The position numbers and the translations under genes are program-made. Below the pieces are notes generated by a model. That model ran no database searches, was not told where the DNA came from, and worked only from the letters and a program-made list of their open reading frames with translations. From Candidatus Woesearchaeota archaeon (GTDB lineage: Archaea > Nanobdellota > Nanobdellia > Woesearchaeales > GW2011-AR15), in assembly GCA_016935095.1 (NCBI GenBank), contig JAFGRO010000071.1:1-34319 (forward strand): a stretch of DNA of 34,319 nt, in the 5' to 3' direction. Positions 22,316 to 30,111 of this stretch are shown in pieces. How positions within the stretch are numbered: position 1 is the first letter of the stretch; every line of letters begins with the position of its first letter.

Positions 22316-23095
22316 TTACAACTCGTTTTCTAAGATTCTATAAAACTTGTCTTTAGCATATTTTTCTATCCAGGGTTTATGACCGCACTTTTTTAATAGG
22401 AAAAATTTTAAGTCTTTTATGATGGGCAACAATGGTCTAATAACCCCTTCAACCGGATGAGGGTCATAATCACCATGAATTATTATTACAGGACATTTAA
22501 TTTTTTTACCTGACTTTAATAGTTGACCTGTTTTTCTGAGCTTATCAGCTTCGGGCCATACGCTCTGATAAATATCATATTGACATTTTATTAGGGTGTT
22601 CTTGTGTGGAATTGAACAATAAGTATCAGCTTCTGACAACAATTTTCCAAGCTGATTCATATATTTGTCTTTATTTCCGGATTCAGGATTGTTCAAAACA
22701 GCAATTAACTCATTCACTTTTATTGCCTTTTTATTTTCCAGTCTATTCAATCTTATCTTCATAATATTTTCAGCATACTTTGATTCAAAAGGACCACTTC
22801 CTACCAAAATTAATTTCTTAAGAAGCGAAGGATATTTTGCAGCTAAAATGAAACCTAACCACGCCCCCCATGAATAACCAATTAAAATTACTGGTAAACT
22901 GCCCTTTTTTCTAATTATAGAATTTAACTCTTCTGCTTGACTGTTGACAGTGTCTGCTGTTTGAAAAGGTTCTATTACCCCCTTTACTACTGAAAGTTGT
23001 TTTGCAACTGGTTCCATTTCCCCTGGTGCTCCAGGACCACCATGAACAACAACTATTTTTAAAGGGGGTTTCCCATAAATTCTGAAATTTTCCAT
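22316..23095 (-). CDS. Alpha/beta hydrolase
   Basis: Serine hydrolase of the proline iminopeptidase-like branch. The oxyanion motif HGGPG is at 18-22, the nucleophile S75 is in GYSWGA, the acid is probably D in HGDYDPHP (about 211-218) and the base H is in KKCGHKPW (about 238-245). The catalytic triad is complete. The length of 259 aa is short for a proline iminopeptidase (about 290-310 aa), with a reduced lid. It is on the opposite strand to its ribosomal neighbours and separates L44e from S27e, so it is probably a later insertion. The substrate is unknown. Confidence 0.85.
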   Translation of the reverse strand: MENFRIYGKPPLKIVVVHGGPGAPGEMEPVAKQLSVVKGVIEPFQTADTVNSQAEELNSIIRKKGSLPVILIGYSWGAWLGFILAAKYPSLLKKLILVGSGPFESKYAENIMKIRLNRLENKKAIKVNELIAVLNNPESGNKDKYMNQLGKLLSEADTYCSIPHKNTLIKCQYDIYQSVWPEADKLRKTGQLLKSGKKIKCPVIIIHGDYDPHPVEGVIRPLLPIIKDLKFFLLKKCGHKPWIEKYAKDKFYRILENEL

Positions 23096-23204
23096 CTGAT
23101 TCTAAGATAAACTCAATGGATTGACTTTTTATATTTATCTGATTTAAAACAGAGGAATAATTACATCAAAATTTAAATATAAGCTTAATTATAGTGCGTC
23201 CAGA

Positions 23205-24233
23205 ATGCCAAAAAAAAAAGTTTTTCATGCACATGCTTATGATGGAATTCCTTTAGAAGAGATCAGGGCCAGAGAAAAAAAAATTGAAGAAATAGTTGAG
23301 GTTAATGGAGGTGAAATAATAAGCAGAGAACGCGAGCAAATATCTTTGGATACTCTTAGCAAAGAGCATGCTCGTGCAGTTGCTGATTCAATGTTAAGTT
23401 TAGTTTCTCAGGCAGATATTCTATATGTTGATTTATCAATTCATGATAGAAATTATATTGGTTCTTTTTTTGAAATATATGAAGCCTGGAGTAAAGGAAT
23501 TCTAATTATTGCATATGTCGGAAATACAGGTCTTGAAAATAATCCTTTTTTACAATATCACACAGGCAATATGCTATTTACAGGTTATCAGGATTCCATT
23601 GATTGTCTAGTCCAGGCATTAAACTCATGCTGTAAATTTGGATTTATACTAGAAAGAAAAAAAGACATATTATATGAAACAGAACATTTTTTTGTTATTC
23701 CCTCTATAGGCCAATTGGGTATTGAAGGTTATTTATTAATTTGCTCTAAACAACATTTTGAAGGATATGGGACAGTGCTTAAAGAATTTGATGCTGAATT
23801 TGAAACAGTACTTTTAAAAGTAAAAAAAGCCATAGAACAAGAATATAATGCAATACCCTCGGTTTTTGAGCATGGGCCAAAAGGAGGAACAAGCATGGAC
23901 CATATGCACATGCATATTCTGCCTCTTCCAAAAGAAAAAGACATATCTGATTTTTTACAGGGTATTGAAAACCCCAGGATTATTTCAGGTTTTGATGATT
24001 TAAGAGAAATACTTGGCAAAGGAGCAACCTATGTATTTGCCCAGAATATGAAAGGCGAAAGAAAAATTGTTGAAGTTCACGGAGAATTGGAATCACAATA
24101 TATGAGGAAACAGATTGAGCATTGGTTAGGCTATGAGGGATTGCTTGAAAGAACTGGATTGTGGAATTGGAAGACTCACCCAGATTATACAACTTATGAA
24201 AGAACAGTAGCCAGATTAAGAGGCAAAATATAA
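23205..24233 (+). CDS. Deoxyribosyltransferase-like/HIT fusion protein
   Basis: Two domains I can see. Residues 1-145 resemble the nucleoside 2-deoxyribosyltransferase superfamily: KVFHAHAYDG at the start, ADILYVDLSIHD, and YIGSFFEIYEAWSKG, with E90 in the place of the usual catalytic glutamate. Residues 150-300 form a HIT domain: FEHGPKGG followed by HMHMH at 233-237, the His triad whose middle histidine attacks the alpha phosphate. The tail has WLGYEGLLERTGLWNWKTHP. HIT enzymes hydrolyse dinucleotides or nucleotidyl compounds, so the fusion may clear or recycle abnormal nucleotides. That is inference. A TATA-like ATTTAAATAT lies about 28 nt before the start. Its position between L44e and S27e suggests insertion. 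Confidence 0.75.
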   Translation: MPKKKVFHAHAYDGIPLEEIRAREKKIEEIVEVNGGEIISREREQISLDTLSKEHARAVADSMLSLVSQADILYVDLSIHDRNYIGSFFEIYEAWSKGILIIAYVGNTGLENNPFLQYHTGNMLFTGYQDSIDCLVQALNSCCKFGFILERKKDILYETEHFFVIPSIGQLGIEGYLLICSKQHFEGYGTVLKEFDAEFETVLLKVKKAIEQEYNAIPSVFEHGPKGGTSMDHMHMHILPLPKEKDISDFLQGIENPRIISGFDDLREILGKGATYVFAQNMKGERKIVEVHGELESQYMRKQIEHWLGYEGLLERTGLWNWKTHPDYTTYERTVARLRGKI

Positions 24234-24317
24234 ATCCCCTATCAAATTCATCCTGTTCCATAACTTTTATATATTCATGTAATTTCTTTAGATTAAAATT
24301 TTATGGAGGAACTAATC

Positions 24318-24500
24318 ATGCAATCATCAGAACCGACTTCAAAATTCATTAAAGTAAGATGCCCAAAATGCAAAAACGAGCAAATTGTTTTTGGAAAGGC
24401 TGCTTCTGTAATCAAGTGCCTGGTCTGCGGCAGGGTATTAGCTGAGCCTACCGGAGGCAAAATAAAGGTTAAAGCAAGAATTTTAGAGGTCCTTGACTAA
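24318..24500 (+). CDS. rps27e: Ribosomal protein S27e
   Basis: Small-subunit zinc-ribbon protein. Cysteines C15, C18, C34 and C37 (RCPKCKNEQ and KCLVCGRVL) make the zinc site, followed by LAEPTGGKIKVKA, typical of the family. An in-frame ATG at 24303 is part of the ribosome binding site context: GGAGGA (24305-24310) is 7 nt before the ATG at 24318, so that start is chosen (60 aa, the normal size). Its end overlaps the next possible start, marking one operon with aIF2 alpha and nop10. Confidence 0.95.
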   Translation: MQSSEPTSKFIKVRCPKCKNEQIVFGKAASVIKCLVCGRVLAEPTGGKIKVKARILEVLD

Positions 24501-24504
24501 AAAA

Positions 24505-25281
24505 ATGTTTTATAAAAAGACTGGGTTTCCAGAAGAATCAGAACTAGTTATGTGTACTGTAACAAAAATCCAGTATCATTCTGTTTTTGTCACAATAAAT
24601 GACTATGGTTTAAGCGGCATGATACATATTTCTGAAATAGCTCCGGGAAGAATAAGGAATATAAGGGACTATGTAAAGGAAGGCAAGACAATTATATGTA
24701 AAGTCCTCAGGATAAACAGGGAAAGAGGCCATGTTGACCTTTCATTAAGAAGAGTAACAGACGCCCAGAAAAGGAACAAGGCAAACCAGATTAAGCATGA
24801 AAAAAAAGCTGAAAATATTATTGAGCATACAGCAAAAGAGCTCAAGCTTGAGCCTAAAAAATTATATGAAAAAATAAAAGAGCCTGTATTAAAGGGGCAT
24901 GAGTTCTTTTTTGAATGCTTTGAAGATGTTGTTGAAAAAGATTTGAAATTAGCTTCTTTGGGAATAGATAAAAAAATCTCTGAAAAACTGGAACAGGTTA
25001 TCAGGCTGAGAATCAAGCCTAAAGAAGTTGAAATCAGCGGAATATTGAGTCTGATTAGTTATGATGGAAACGGCGTTGAAATTGTCAAAAATGCCCTTAT
25101 AGAAGCTGATAAAGTAGAAGGGGCTGAAATAAGATATATAGGGGGAGGAAAATATAAAATTATCGTTAAATCAAAAGAATACAAATCAGCTGAAAATAAG
25201 TTAGATGAAGCAACAAATGCTGCAATTAAGTATGTAAAAAAACATAAAGGAGAAAGCAAGTTTGTCCGTGAAAATAAATGA
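24505..25281 (+). CDS. Translation initiation factor aIF2 alpha subunit
   Basis: Alpha subunit of the heterotrimer that brings initiator tRNA to the small ribosomal subunit. An S1-type beta-barrel occupies about residues 1-80 (ELVMCTVTKIQYHSVFVTIN, HISEIAPGRIRNIRDYV), then a helical domain, then an alpha/beta domain that binds the gamma subunit. An alternative TTG at 24493 lies only two bases after GAGGT, too close, so the ATG at 24505 is chosen (258 aa, normal length). It overlaps nop10 by 4 bp, and this order S27e, aIF2 alpha, Nop10 is conserved in many archaea. Identification is firm. Confidence 0.95.
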   Translation: MFYKKTGFPEESELVMCTVTKIQYHSVFVTINDYGLSGMIHISEIAPGRIRNIRDYVKEGKTIICKVLRINRERGHVDLSLRRVTDAQKRNKANQIKHEKKAENIIEHTAKELKLEPKKLYEKIKEPVLKGHEFFFECFEDVVEKDLKLASLGIDKKISEKLEQVIRLRIKPKEVEISGILSLISYDGNGVEIVKNALIEADKVEGAEIRYIGGGKYKIIVKSKEYKSAENKLDEATNAAIKYVKKHKGESKFVRENK

Positions 25282-25451
25282 AACATATTCTGAAATGCTC
25301 CAAATGCAATAAATATACTCTTTCTGAAAAATGCGCCTGCAACGGAAAAGCAGTATCCCCCAAGCCTGCAAAGTATTCTCCTGAAGACAAGTACGGAGAT
25401 TATAGAAGGAAAGTAAAGAGAAGTGAATGGGAAAAAAAAGGATTAATTTAA
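25278..25451 (+). CDS. nop10: rRNA pseudouridine synthase complex protein Nop10
   Basis: Small protein (57 aa) of the H/ACA RNP that guides pseudouridine formation in rRNA. Four cysteines bind zinc: C7, C10, C19 and C21 (KCSKCNKYTL and KCAC). After this comes PKPAKYSPEDKYGDYRRK, the conserved linker that contacts Cbf5. The start ATG overlaps the aIF2 alpha stop as ATGA, showing translational coupling. The stop codon is 20 bp from the end of the convergent ftsZ gene. Size and motifs make the call firm. Its presence implies that the cell uses H/ACA guide RNAs. Confidence 0.93.
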   Translation: MKHILKCSKCNKYTLSEKCACNGKAVSPKPAKYSPEDKYGDYRRKVKRSEWEKKGLI

Positions 25452-25470
25452 ATTAAAAAACTAATCAATT

Positions 25471-26595
25471 TTAGTCAACAAACTCTATCCCCAGCTCTGA
25501 CTCGATGTCTTTCTTTTTTTTCTGCTCCATCTTGCTGGTTCTTCCGAATATCTGGGTGCTTTTTACGCCTGTTATTATGAGGATTGTCCTGATTACACCC
25601 TCCAGATCTTCAGAAATCTGTGCTCCCCATATGATCCTTGCATCTTCATCCAGCTTCTGAGAGACAGTCTCAACAACCTGCCTTGCCTCATCAAGGGTCA
25701 TGTCAGAGCCTCCTGCAACATTGATAAGAGCGCCGTTCGCACCGCTGATATCCACATCAAGCAAGGGGTTGGTGATAGCTTTTTCAACAGATTCCATAGC
25801 CCTGTTCTCAGTGTCAGATTCACCAACACCTATCAGGGCAACACCGCCTCCTCCCATAATTGCCCTTATATCCGCAAAATCAAGGTTAACAAGGCCTGCT
25901 TTTGTAACAAGCTCTGCAATGCCCTTAACTGCGTTAGTAAGTATTTCATCCGCAACCTTGAAGGCTGTGTGAAGAGGCAAATCAGGTGCTAATTCAAGTA
26001 ATTTATCATTTGGGATTACAATTAAAGTATCAACATTTTTTTCAAGTTTTTCCAGGCCAAGGAGCGCATTCTCATACCTGCGGTTGCCTTCCATTGAAAA
26101 AGGCAATGTAACTATTCCGACAACTAACGCCCCTACTTTTTTTGCAATTTCTGCCAATACTGGAGCGCTTCCTGTTCCGGTACCGCCACCTAGGCCGCAT
26201 GTGACAAAAACCATATCCGCCCCCTGGACAACATTTCTTATGTCATGCTCATTTTCACGGGCAGCTTCTTCGCCTATTTTAGGAATAGAGCCGGCACCAA
26301 GCCCTTTTGTCAAATCCCTACCAATCAGTATTTTTTTGTCTGCAGTCGAATACAGCAGGTCCTGGGCATCAGTATTCACAGCAATGCATTCCGCACCTTT
26401 AACACCCACTTCCATTATCCTCGTAATAGTATTTCCGCCTGCTCCCCCTGCACCAATAACCTTAATTGTAGCTTTTTGATTTGAAAGGATTTCTTCTAAT
26501 TCTGCATCCAAAACATTATCTTTTTTCATTTGTCCTGAAACGCCTTTTGGTGAATATGAAATCTTTTCAGACATATGTTGAGTATATTCTTCCAA
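25471..26595 (-). CDS. ftsZ: Cell division protein FtsZ
   Basis: Tubulin-like GTPase that forms the division ring. An N-terminal tail of about 35 residues precedes [13 protein letters not shown]. The tubulin signature [11 protein letters not shown], the T7 loop region ([12 protein letters not shown]) and a short C-terminal tail ([17 protein letters not shown]) are present. The longest frame begins with a GTG inside the ribosome binding site. GGAGGTG (26602-26608) sits 6 nt before a TTG at 26595, which is the best start (374 aa); an ATG at 26574 would give 367 aa. UUG starts are unusual but acceptable in archaea. It does not overlap neighbours, and a 95-bp AT-rich gap with promoter-like sequence precedes it. 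Confidence 0.92.
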   Translation of the reverse strand: MEEYTQHMSEKISYSPKGVSGQMKKDNVLDAELEEILSNQKATIKVIGAGGAGGNTITRIMEVGVKGAECIAVNTDAQDLLYSTADKKILIGRDLTKGLGAGSIPKIGEEAARENEHDIRNVVQGADMVFVTCGLGGGTGTGSAPVLAEIAKKVGALVVGIVTLPFSMEGNRRYENALLGLEKLEKNVDTLIVIPNDKLLELAPDLPLHTAFKVADEILTNAVKGIAELVTKAGLVNLDFADIRAIMGGGGVALIGVGESDTENRAMESVEKAITNPLLDVDISGANGALINVAGGSDMTLDEARQVVETVSQKLDEDARIIWGAQISEDLEGVIRTILIITGVKSTQIFGRTSKMEQKKKKDIESELGIEFVD

Positions 26596-26699
26596 AATAA
26601 ACACCTCCCACCGGTAATTTAATGTTAAAATCTCCCTCTTTTTTTCTCTATTTTAAAATGATGACTAGATATATAAATTTTTTCTTTTTAGAAAAAAAA

Positions 26700-27476
26700 T
26701 TACTCTGAATTGCCTTCCAATTCCTTTAAAACGTCATCTGCAACAGCAGATTCCGGCTTTTTTTCCTTTTTAATCTCTTTTTTTTTGATTTGTTTTCCCT
26801 TATCTTCTCCTGCTTCTTCTTCAGGTTTTTTTTTTTCAGGCTTGATAAACTCTATCTCTTTGATTTCAGGAATTAAGCTGAGCAGCCTGGTTTTAATCTG
26901 ATCTAATAACTCTTTCTGCAGGTCTATGTGAATTATTGCTTTCTTATCATTGATTTCAATATCCGCATCCTGCAGGTTCAGTTCCAGCCTTAAAACAGAT
27001 GATAATTTTTTTTTTGTATCTGTAATTATTTTATTGATTTTTATATTGTATACTAAGTCCCTGCCTGCTAAAGGATGGTTAAAATCAACTATAACGCGGC
27101 CTCCGCTTACACTCCTGACTATGCCAAGCATGCCGTCAATATTAACCTCTAATCCAGGAAAAGGATTTATGTTCTGCTTCCTGAAAATTTTCATTGGTAT
27201 AAGCCTTAATAATTTTGCGGATTTTTTTCCAAAAGCATCTTCAGGATTAAGCTCCACTTCGTATTTGTCAGGCTCTTTACCTATTATATAATTATCTAAC
27301 CCAGGCAATAATTGCTTCTCTCCCAGGCAGATAACAGCAGGGCCGTATTTCATATTTTCATTGTAAACTTTATTTTCCTTGGCAGTTTTCTCGTCTGTTG
27401 TATCAAAGATAATATTGCCATCTTTAATCCTACCTGTATATTCAATTTCAATAAAGTCTCCTTTTTTCAAGCTCAT
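26700..27476 (-). CDS. FKBP-type peptidyl-prolyl isomerase
   Basis: Catalyses proline isomerisation and acts as a chaperone. The FKBP domain is split by an inserted flap as in archaeal FKBP26 and bacterial SlyD: GDFIEIEYTGRIKDG near the start, LPGLDNYIIG near 56-66, then the insert with GMLGIVRSVSGGRVIVDFNHPLAGRDL. A further alpha/beta region and a long charged tail follow (about 210-258, KKKPEEEAGEDKGKQIKKK). The length of 258 aa is typical of the archaeal long form. It precedes ftsZ on the minus strand with a separate promoter region. Identification of the family is firm; substrates are unknown. Confidence 0.9.
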   Translation of the reverse strand: MSLKKGDFIEIEYTGRIKDGNIIFDTTDEKTAKENKVYNENMKYGPAVICLGEKQLLPGLDNYIIGKEPDKYEVELNPEDAFGKKSAKLLRLIPMKIFRKQNINPFPGLEVNIDGMLGIVRSVSGGRVIVDFNHPLAGRDLVYNIKINKIITDTKKKLSSVLRLELNLQDADIEINDKKAIIHIDLQKELLDQIKTRLLSLIPEIKEIEFIKPEKKKPEEEAGEDKGKQIKKKEIKKEKKPESAVADDVLKELEGNSE

Positions 27477-27572
27477 AATACACGCCTCAATAAAATTTAG
27501 GATATAAGATTTAGATGAGATTTAAAAAGCTTTCTGAATGAGAAAATGATTTTTTATAAGAAATGATTAATT

Positions 27573-28148
27573 TTACTTAATCTGTTTAATATGATCCAGA
27601 ATTTCATTAACAGTCCTGTTTATATTTAAATTAGTTGTATCTAAAACCAGGTCATAGTTATTTTTATCCATAAAATCAAAATTATAGTATTTTCTCCAGC
27701 GTTCCCTGTTCAGTTTTTCTTTTTTAAGGAGAGTTTTTTTGGTGTCGTTTACAGAGGAGTATTTTTTATCAGATTCGCGCTTATGGTCTATTCCTGCAAT
27801 GTTTTTTCCTTTTTTCGTCTCTTCATATATCCTCTTAGCTCTTGTATCCAAATCACAATCTAAAAATATCTTAAATGAGCCGGGAATGAATTTAGCTCCA
27901 AGCCAACCATCAATTACAAAATCATCTTTTTTTTCTCCGAGTTCTTTTAAAATATTATCCCTTTCATTATCATACTTCGGGTCTTTTGATTCAATTTTAG
28001 AGAATTCAACTGTTGTCATGCCGTGCTTTTCTGCAAGCTTCCTCTGCAGATCACCCATTGAATAATGCTTATAGTTGAGTTTTTCAGCCAGCAAAACAGC
28101 TGTCGAGCTTTTTCCAGAGCCACTTACGCCAGAGATTGTAATTATCAT
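27573..28148 (-). CDS. cmk: Archaeal cytidylate kinase
   Basis: Phosphorylates CMP and dCMP with ATP. The P-loop GVSGSGKSS is at 7-15, and LNYKHYSMGDLQRKLAEKHGMT is the archaeal CMP-kinase pattern that follows. FVIDGWLGAKFIPGSFKIFLDC is the usual Walker B region. A lid is seen near DHKRESDKKYSSVND. The length of 191 aa is normal. Other members of this branch can act as adenylate-like kinases, so the nucleotide is probable rather than proven. Its start is next to the gap with structured-RNA copy 3. Confidence 0.85.
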   Translation of the reverse strand: MIITISGVSGSGKSSTAVLLAEKLNYKHYSMGDLQRKLAEKHGMTTVEFSKIESKDPKYDNERDNILKELGEKKDDFVIDGWLGAKFIPGSFKIFLDCDLDTRAKRIYEETKKGKNIAGIDHKRESDKKYSSVNDTKKTLLKKEKLNRERWRKYYNFDFMDKNNYDLVLDTTNLNINRTVNEILDHIKQIK

Positions 28149-28308
28149 AGAGATGAAGAGTTAATGAAAGTTTAAAAAGTTTGTTGAATATATCTTAATT
28201 TTACAGTATTGAATTTTCTTTGAAAAACATTTTTTATAAAATTAATTTTTAGGCTTGAAAATAATATAAATTAAATCATTAGAAAAAATAATTTTTTTAT
28301 AATAAATT

Positions 28309-28453
28309 AGGCTTGAGGAGATGCACTGGTTGCTCTTGATAAATAAGCAGGTGCTCCTCAAGGGCTCCTCTTAATTATAATATGTACAGGGAGCTAATGA
28401 GGGACATCATGTTTTTGCAGCGAGGGCATGAAGCTGTTCTCCCTCATTTATGA
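28309..28453 (+). ncRNA. Three-hairpin structured RNA, copy 3
   Basis: The most diverged copy, with the same plan. Hairpin 1: CTTGAGGAG 28312-28320 with CTCCTCAAG 28354-28362, nine perfect pairs, three longer than in copies 1 and 2 with new bases on both strands. Hairpin 2: GCTCCT 28364-28369 with GGGAGC 28389-28394. Hairpin 3: AATGAGGGA 28396-28404 with TCCCTCATT 28440-28448. Loop-loop contact: TGCTCTTG 28331-28338 with CGAGGGCA 28421-28428, 8 bp including two U-G. A 19-nt block (28398-28416) is identical to copy 2 (11821-11839). TATA-like AT-rich sequence lies upstream around 28261-28275. It lies between cmk and the gene at 28599. Confidence 0.75.
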
Positions 28454-28564
28454 AAAATATTAAAAAGATAATAAAAAAAATTAAATTCAACTCTCTCTCA
28501 ATTATAAAAAATCAAAAATAAAAAAAGGTATAATGCTAAAAAACTAAATAAAAATATCAAAACA

Positions 28565-28573
28565 TATATATAC
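28565..28573 (+). promoter_or_regulatory. TATA-like box of the gene at 28599
   Basis: ATATATACT lies 26-34 nt before the ATG at 28599 with no ribosome binding site between, so the mRNA is probably leaderless. Confidence 0.45.
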
Positions 28574-28598
28574 TTAGAATTTATTAAAATATTCAATC

Positions 28599-29081
28599 AT
28601 GCCAACCAAATCAGTTGATACGCCTTTGTCTGAAATCACTTTAAGGAGATATGAAAAGCCCTATGGTCTTTCTAAAAGGGAATTAGCAAGAAAACTATGC
28701 CTAAGCCTGGGGTTGCTGCAGCCTGGTGACTCTAGAGATATAATTGTCGATATTCTTTATGTATTGTTAGAGGCTAAAAAGAATAATAAAAAGCTTTCTT
28801 CTGAAGAGATAAGAGATGAAGTGATTGAATTCAGGAACGCTGAGAAATTAGACTTGAATGGCACGGCCGCCTCTAATATAAGAAGGCAGTTAAAGCGCTT
28901 AAGGAATTTGATTATTGTTGAAAAGATAAAGAATGATTACAGGATAACTGAATTTATTAATTTAGCAGAAACATTTGAATCAAAAATCGAGAGGTTTTTA
29001 ATACCCAGCATAATAGAAAGGATAAAGGAATACATTAATGAAATTGATAATGCTTTTTCTAATCAGGAACAAGAAAACTAG
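28599..29081 (+). CDS. Putative helix-turn-helix protein, 160 aa
   Basis: A small, charged, helical protein. The segment GLSKRELARKLCLSLGLLQPGDSRDIIVDILYVLLEAK (about 23-61, split here by function) looks like a helix-turn-helix followed by a multi-helix region. A second region, AASNIRRQLKRLRNLIIVEKIKNDYRITE, resembles the end of a winged helix, with a wing at residues YRITEF. It may be a transcription regulator of a DPANN-type family that I cannot name. It ends convergently with the next gene, overlapping by 4 bp. It is the first gene after structured-RNA copy 3. Confidence 0.55.
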   Translation: MPTKSVDTPLSEITLRRYEKPYGLSKRELARKLCLSLGLLQPGDSRDIIVDILYVLLEAKKNNKKLSSEEIRDEVIEFRNAEKLDLNGTAASNIRRQLKRLRNLIIVEKIKNDYRITEFINLAETFESKIERFLIPSIIERIKEYINEIDNAFSNQEQEN

Positions 29082-29317
29082 ATTACTATTTTTGTATGGT
29101 GGATTTTTTTATAGGTCATATATAGCCCACCGAGAACAGAACCAATTGCTGAGGTCCATTCAAGAATCTCAAAAGGAATATTATCTAATAAAGAATGTAA
29201 ATTAAGCAGTTTTGCAATCAAAAGACCTCCTCCAAGAATAAGCAAAAAAGGTATTAATAAAGAGCCATCATGCTTAGCCTGCTCTTTGATGATGTCCTCC
29301 ATCCTTTTATTGCTCAT
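29078..29317 (-). CDS. Small membrane protein, 79 aa
   Basis: Two hydrophobic segments at about 20-40 (SLLIPFLLILGGGLLIAKLL) and 52-68 (WTSAIGSVLGGLYMTYK) follow a charged N-terminus (NKRMEDIIKEQAKHD). The topology is an inner-membrane hairpin. Not recognised. It ends convergently with the 28599 gene and overlaps it by 4 bp. On its other side lies the pyrimidine operon on the opposite strand. No function is proposed. Confidence 0.55.
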   Translation of the reverse strand: MSNKRMEDIIKEQAKHDGSLLIPFLLILGGGLLIAKLLNLHSLLDNIPFEILEWTSAIGSVLGGLYMTYKKIHHTKIVI

Positions 29318-29377
29318 AAAAAATCTAATATAATAAGGGTATAAAAAGTTTTCGAAATAAATATATACTCCCTGAAT

Positions 29378-29412
29378 TTTATAAAAAATATATTATATAG
29401 GGGGTTGGTTAT
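29378..29412 (+). promoter_or_regulatory. Promoter and leader of the pyrimidine operon
   Basis: AAAAAATATATTATATAG (TATA-like, about 29383-29400) is followed by GGGGGTTGG, a G-rich segment that may serve as ribosome binding site, 7 nt before the pyrE ATG at 29415. Confidence 0.4.
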
Positions 29413-29414
29413 GA

Positions 29415-30095
29415 ATGGCTGAGTTTAACAAACAGGAATATGACAATTTTTTAATGGAAAATAATGTTGTGGGGTTTTTTGATAAGCCTATTACATTGAA
29501 ATCAGGCAGAATCTCAAACTGGTATGCAAACTGCAGGGATTTGCAGAATTTCTTAAAGCCAATAGAAAAATTAACTGATTTTATTCTTGCTTATATTCGG
29601 GAAAAAAACATTGAGTTTGATTATTTTTATGCTGTGCCAGATGGAGTTACAAAACTTGGCGCAATACTGAATTATAAAAAAGGCAAATCAGATAATAATG
29701 AAAAAATGCCTATTGTCATCGGAAGAAAAACTCCAAAAGAGCATGGCGCTCCAAAAGATAAATATTTTATCGGCCCGGTAAATGATGGCGATAAAGTGAT
29801 TGTCTTAGAGGATGTGACAACTACAGGCGGCTCACTCCTGACATCGATTGCCCAGCTTAAGGAAGCAGGAGTAAATATAGTTGCTGCTCTTGGATTAGTG
29901 AACAGGATGGAGAAAAGAGATGACGGAAAATCTGTTAAAGAAAAGGTTGAAGAAAACGGGTTTCCGTATTATAATTTAAGTGATGCATTTAGTTTATTGC
30001 CTAAAGCAGCTGAAAAAGCAAATATCAGCGAAGAAGTAAAAAAAGATGTTGAATCTTATTTTGATAAATACGGAGTTGAGAAATTTAAATTTTAG
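29415..30095 (+). CDS. pyrE: Orotate phosphoribosyltransferase
   Basis: Converts orotate and PRPP to OMP. The PRPP-binding motif EDVTTTGGS is at 132-140, with FDKPITLKSGRISNWYANCRD near the start and AVPDGVTKLGA for the substrate loop. The length of 226 aa is within range, somewhat longer than typical archaeal PyrE. It begins the pyrimidine operon; pyrF starts 17 bp later. Identification is firm. Confidence 0.92.
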   Translation: MAEFNKQEYDNFLMENNVVGFFDKPITLKSGRISNWYANCRDLQNFLKPIEKLTDFILAYIREKNIEFDYFYAVPDGVTKLGAILNYKKGKSDNNEKMPIVIGRKTPKEHGAPKDKYFIGPVNDGDKVIVLEDVTTTGGSLLTSIAQLKEAGVNIVAALGLVNRMEKRDDGKSVKEKVEENGFPYYNLSDAFSLLPKAAEKANISEEVKKDVESYFDKYGVEKFKF

Positions 30096-30111
30096 TTTAA
30101 AGGTGCAATAA

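Noticed and set aside
26084-26479. Plus-strand ORF of 131 codons inside ftsZ
   Set aside because: Antisense shadow with low-complexity proline and serine content; ftsZ is certain.
1921-28460. The three repeated elements as CRISPR or transposon ends
   Set aside because: They are single, 10-16 kb apart, lack short regular repeats and spacers, have no flanking target-site duplications that I can see, and no cas, transposase or TnpB gene is nearby.
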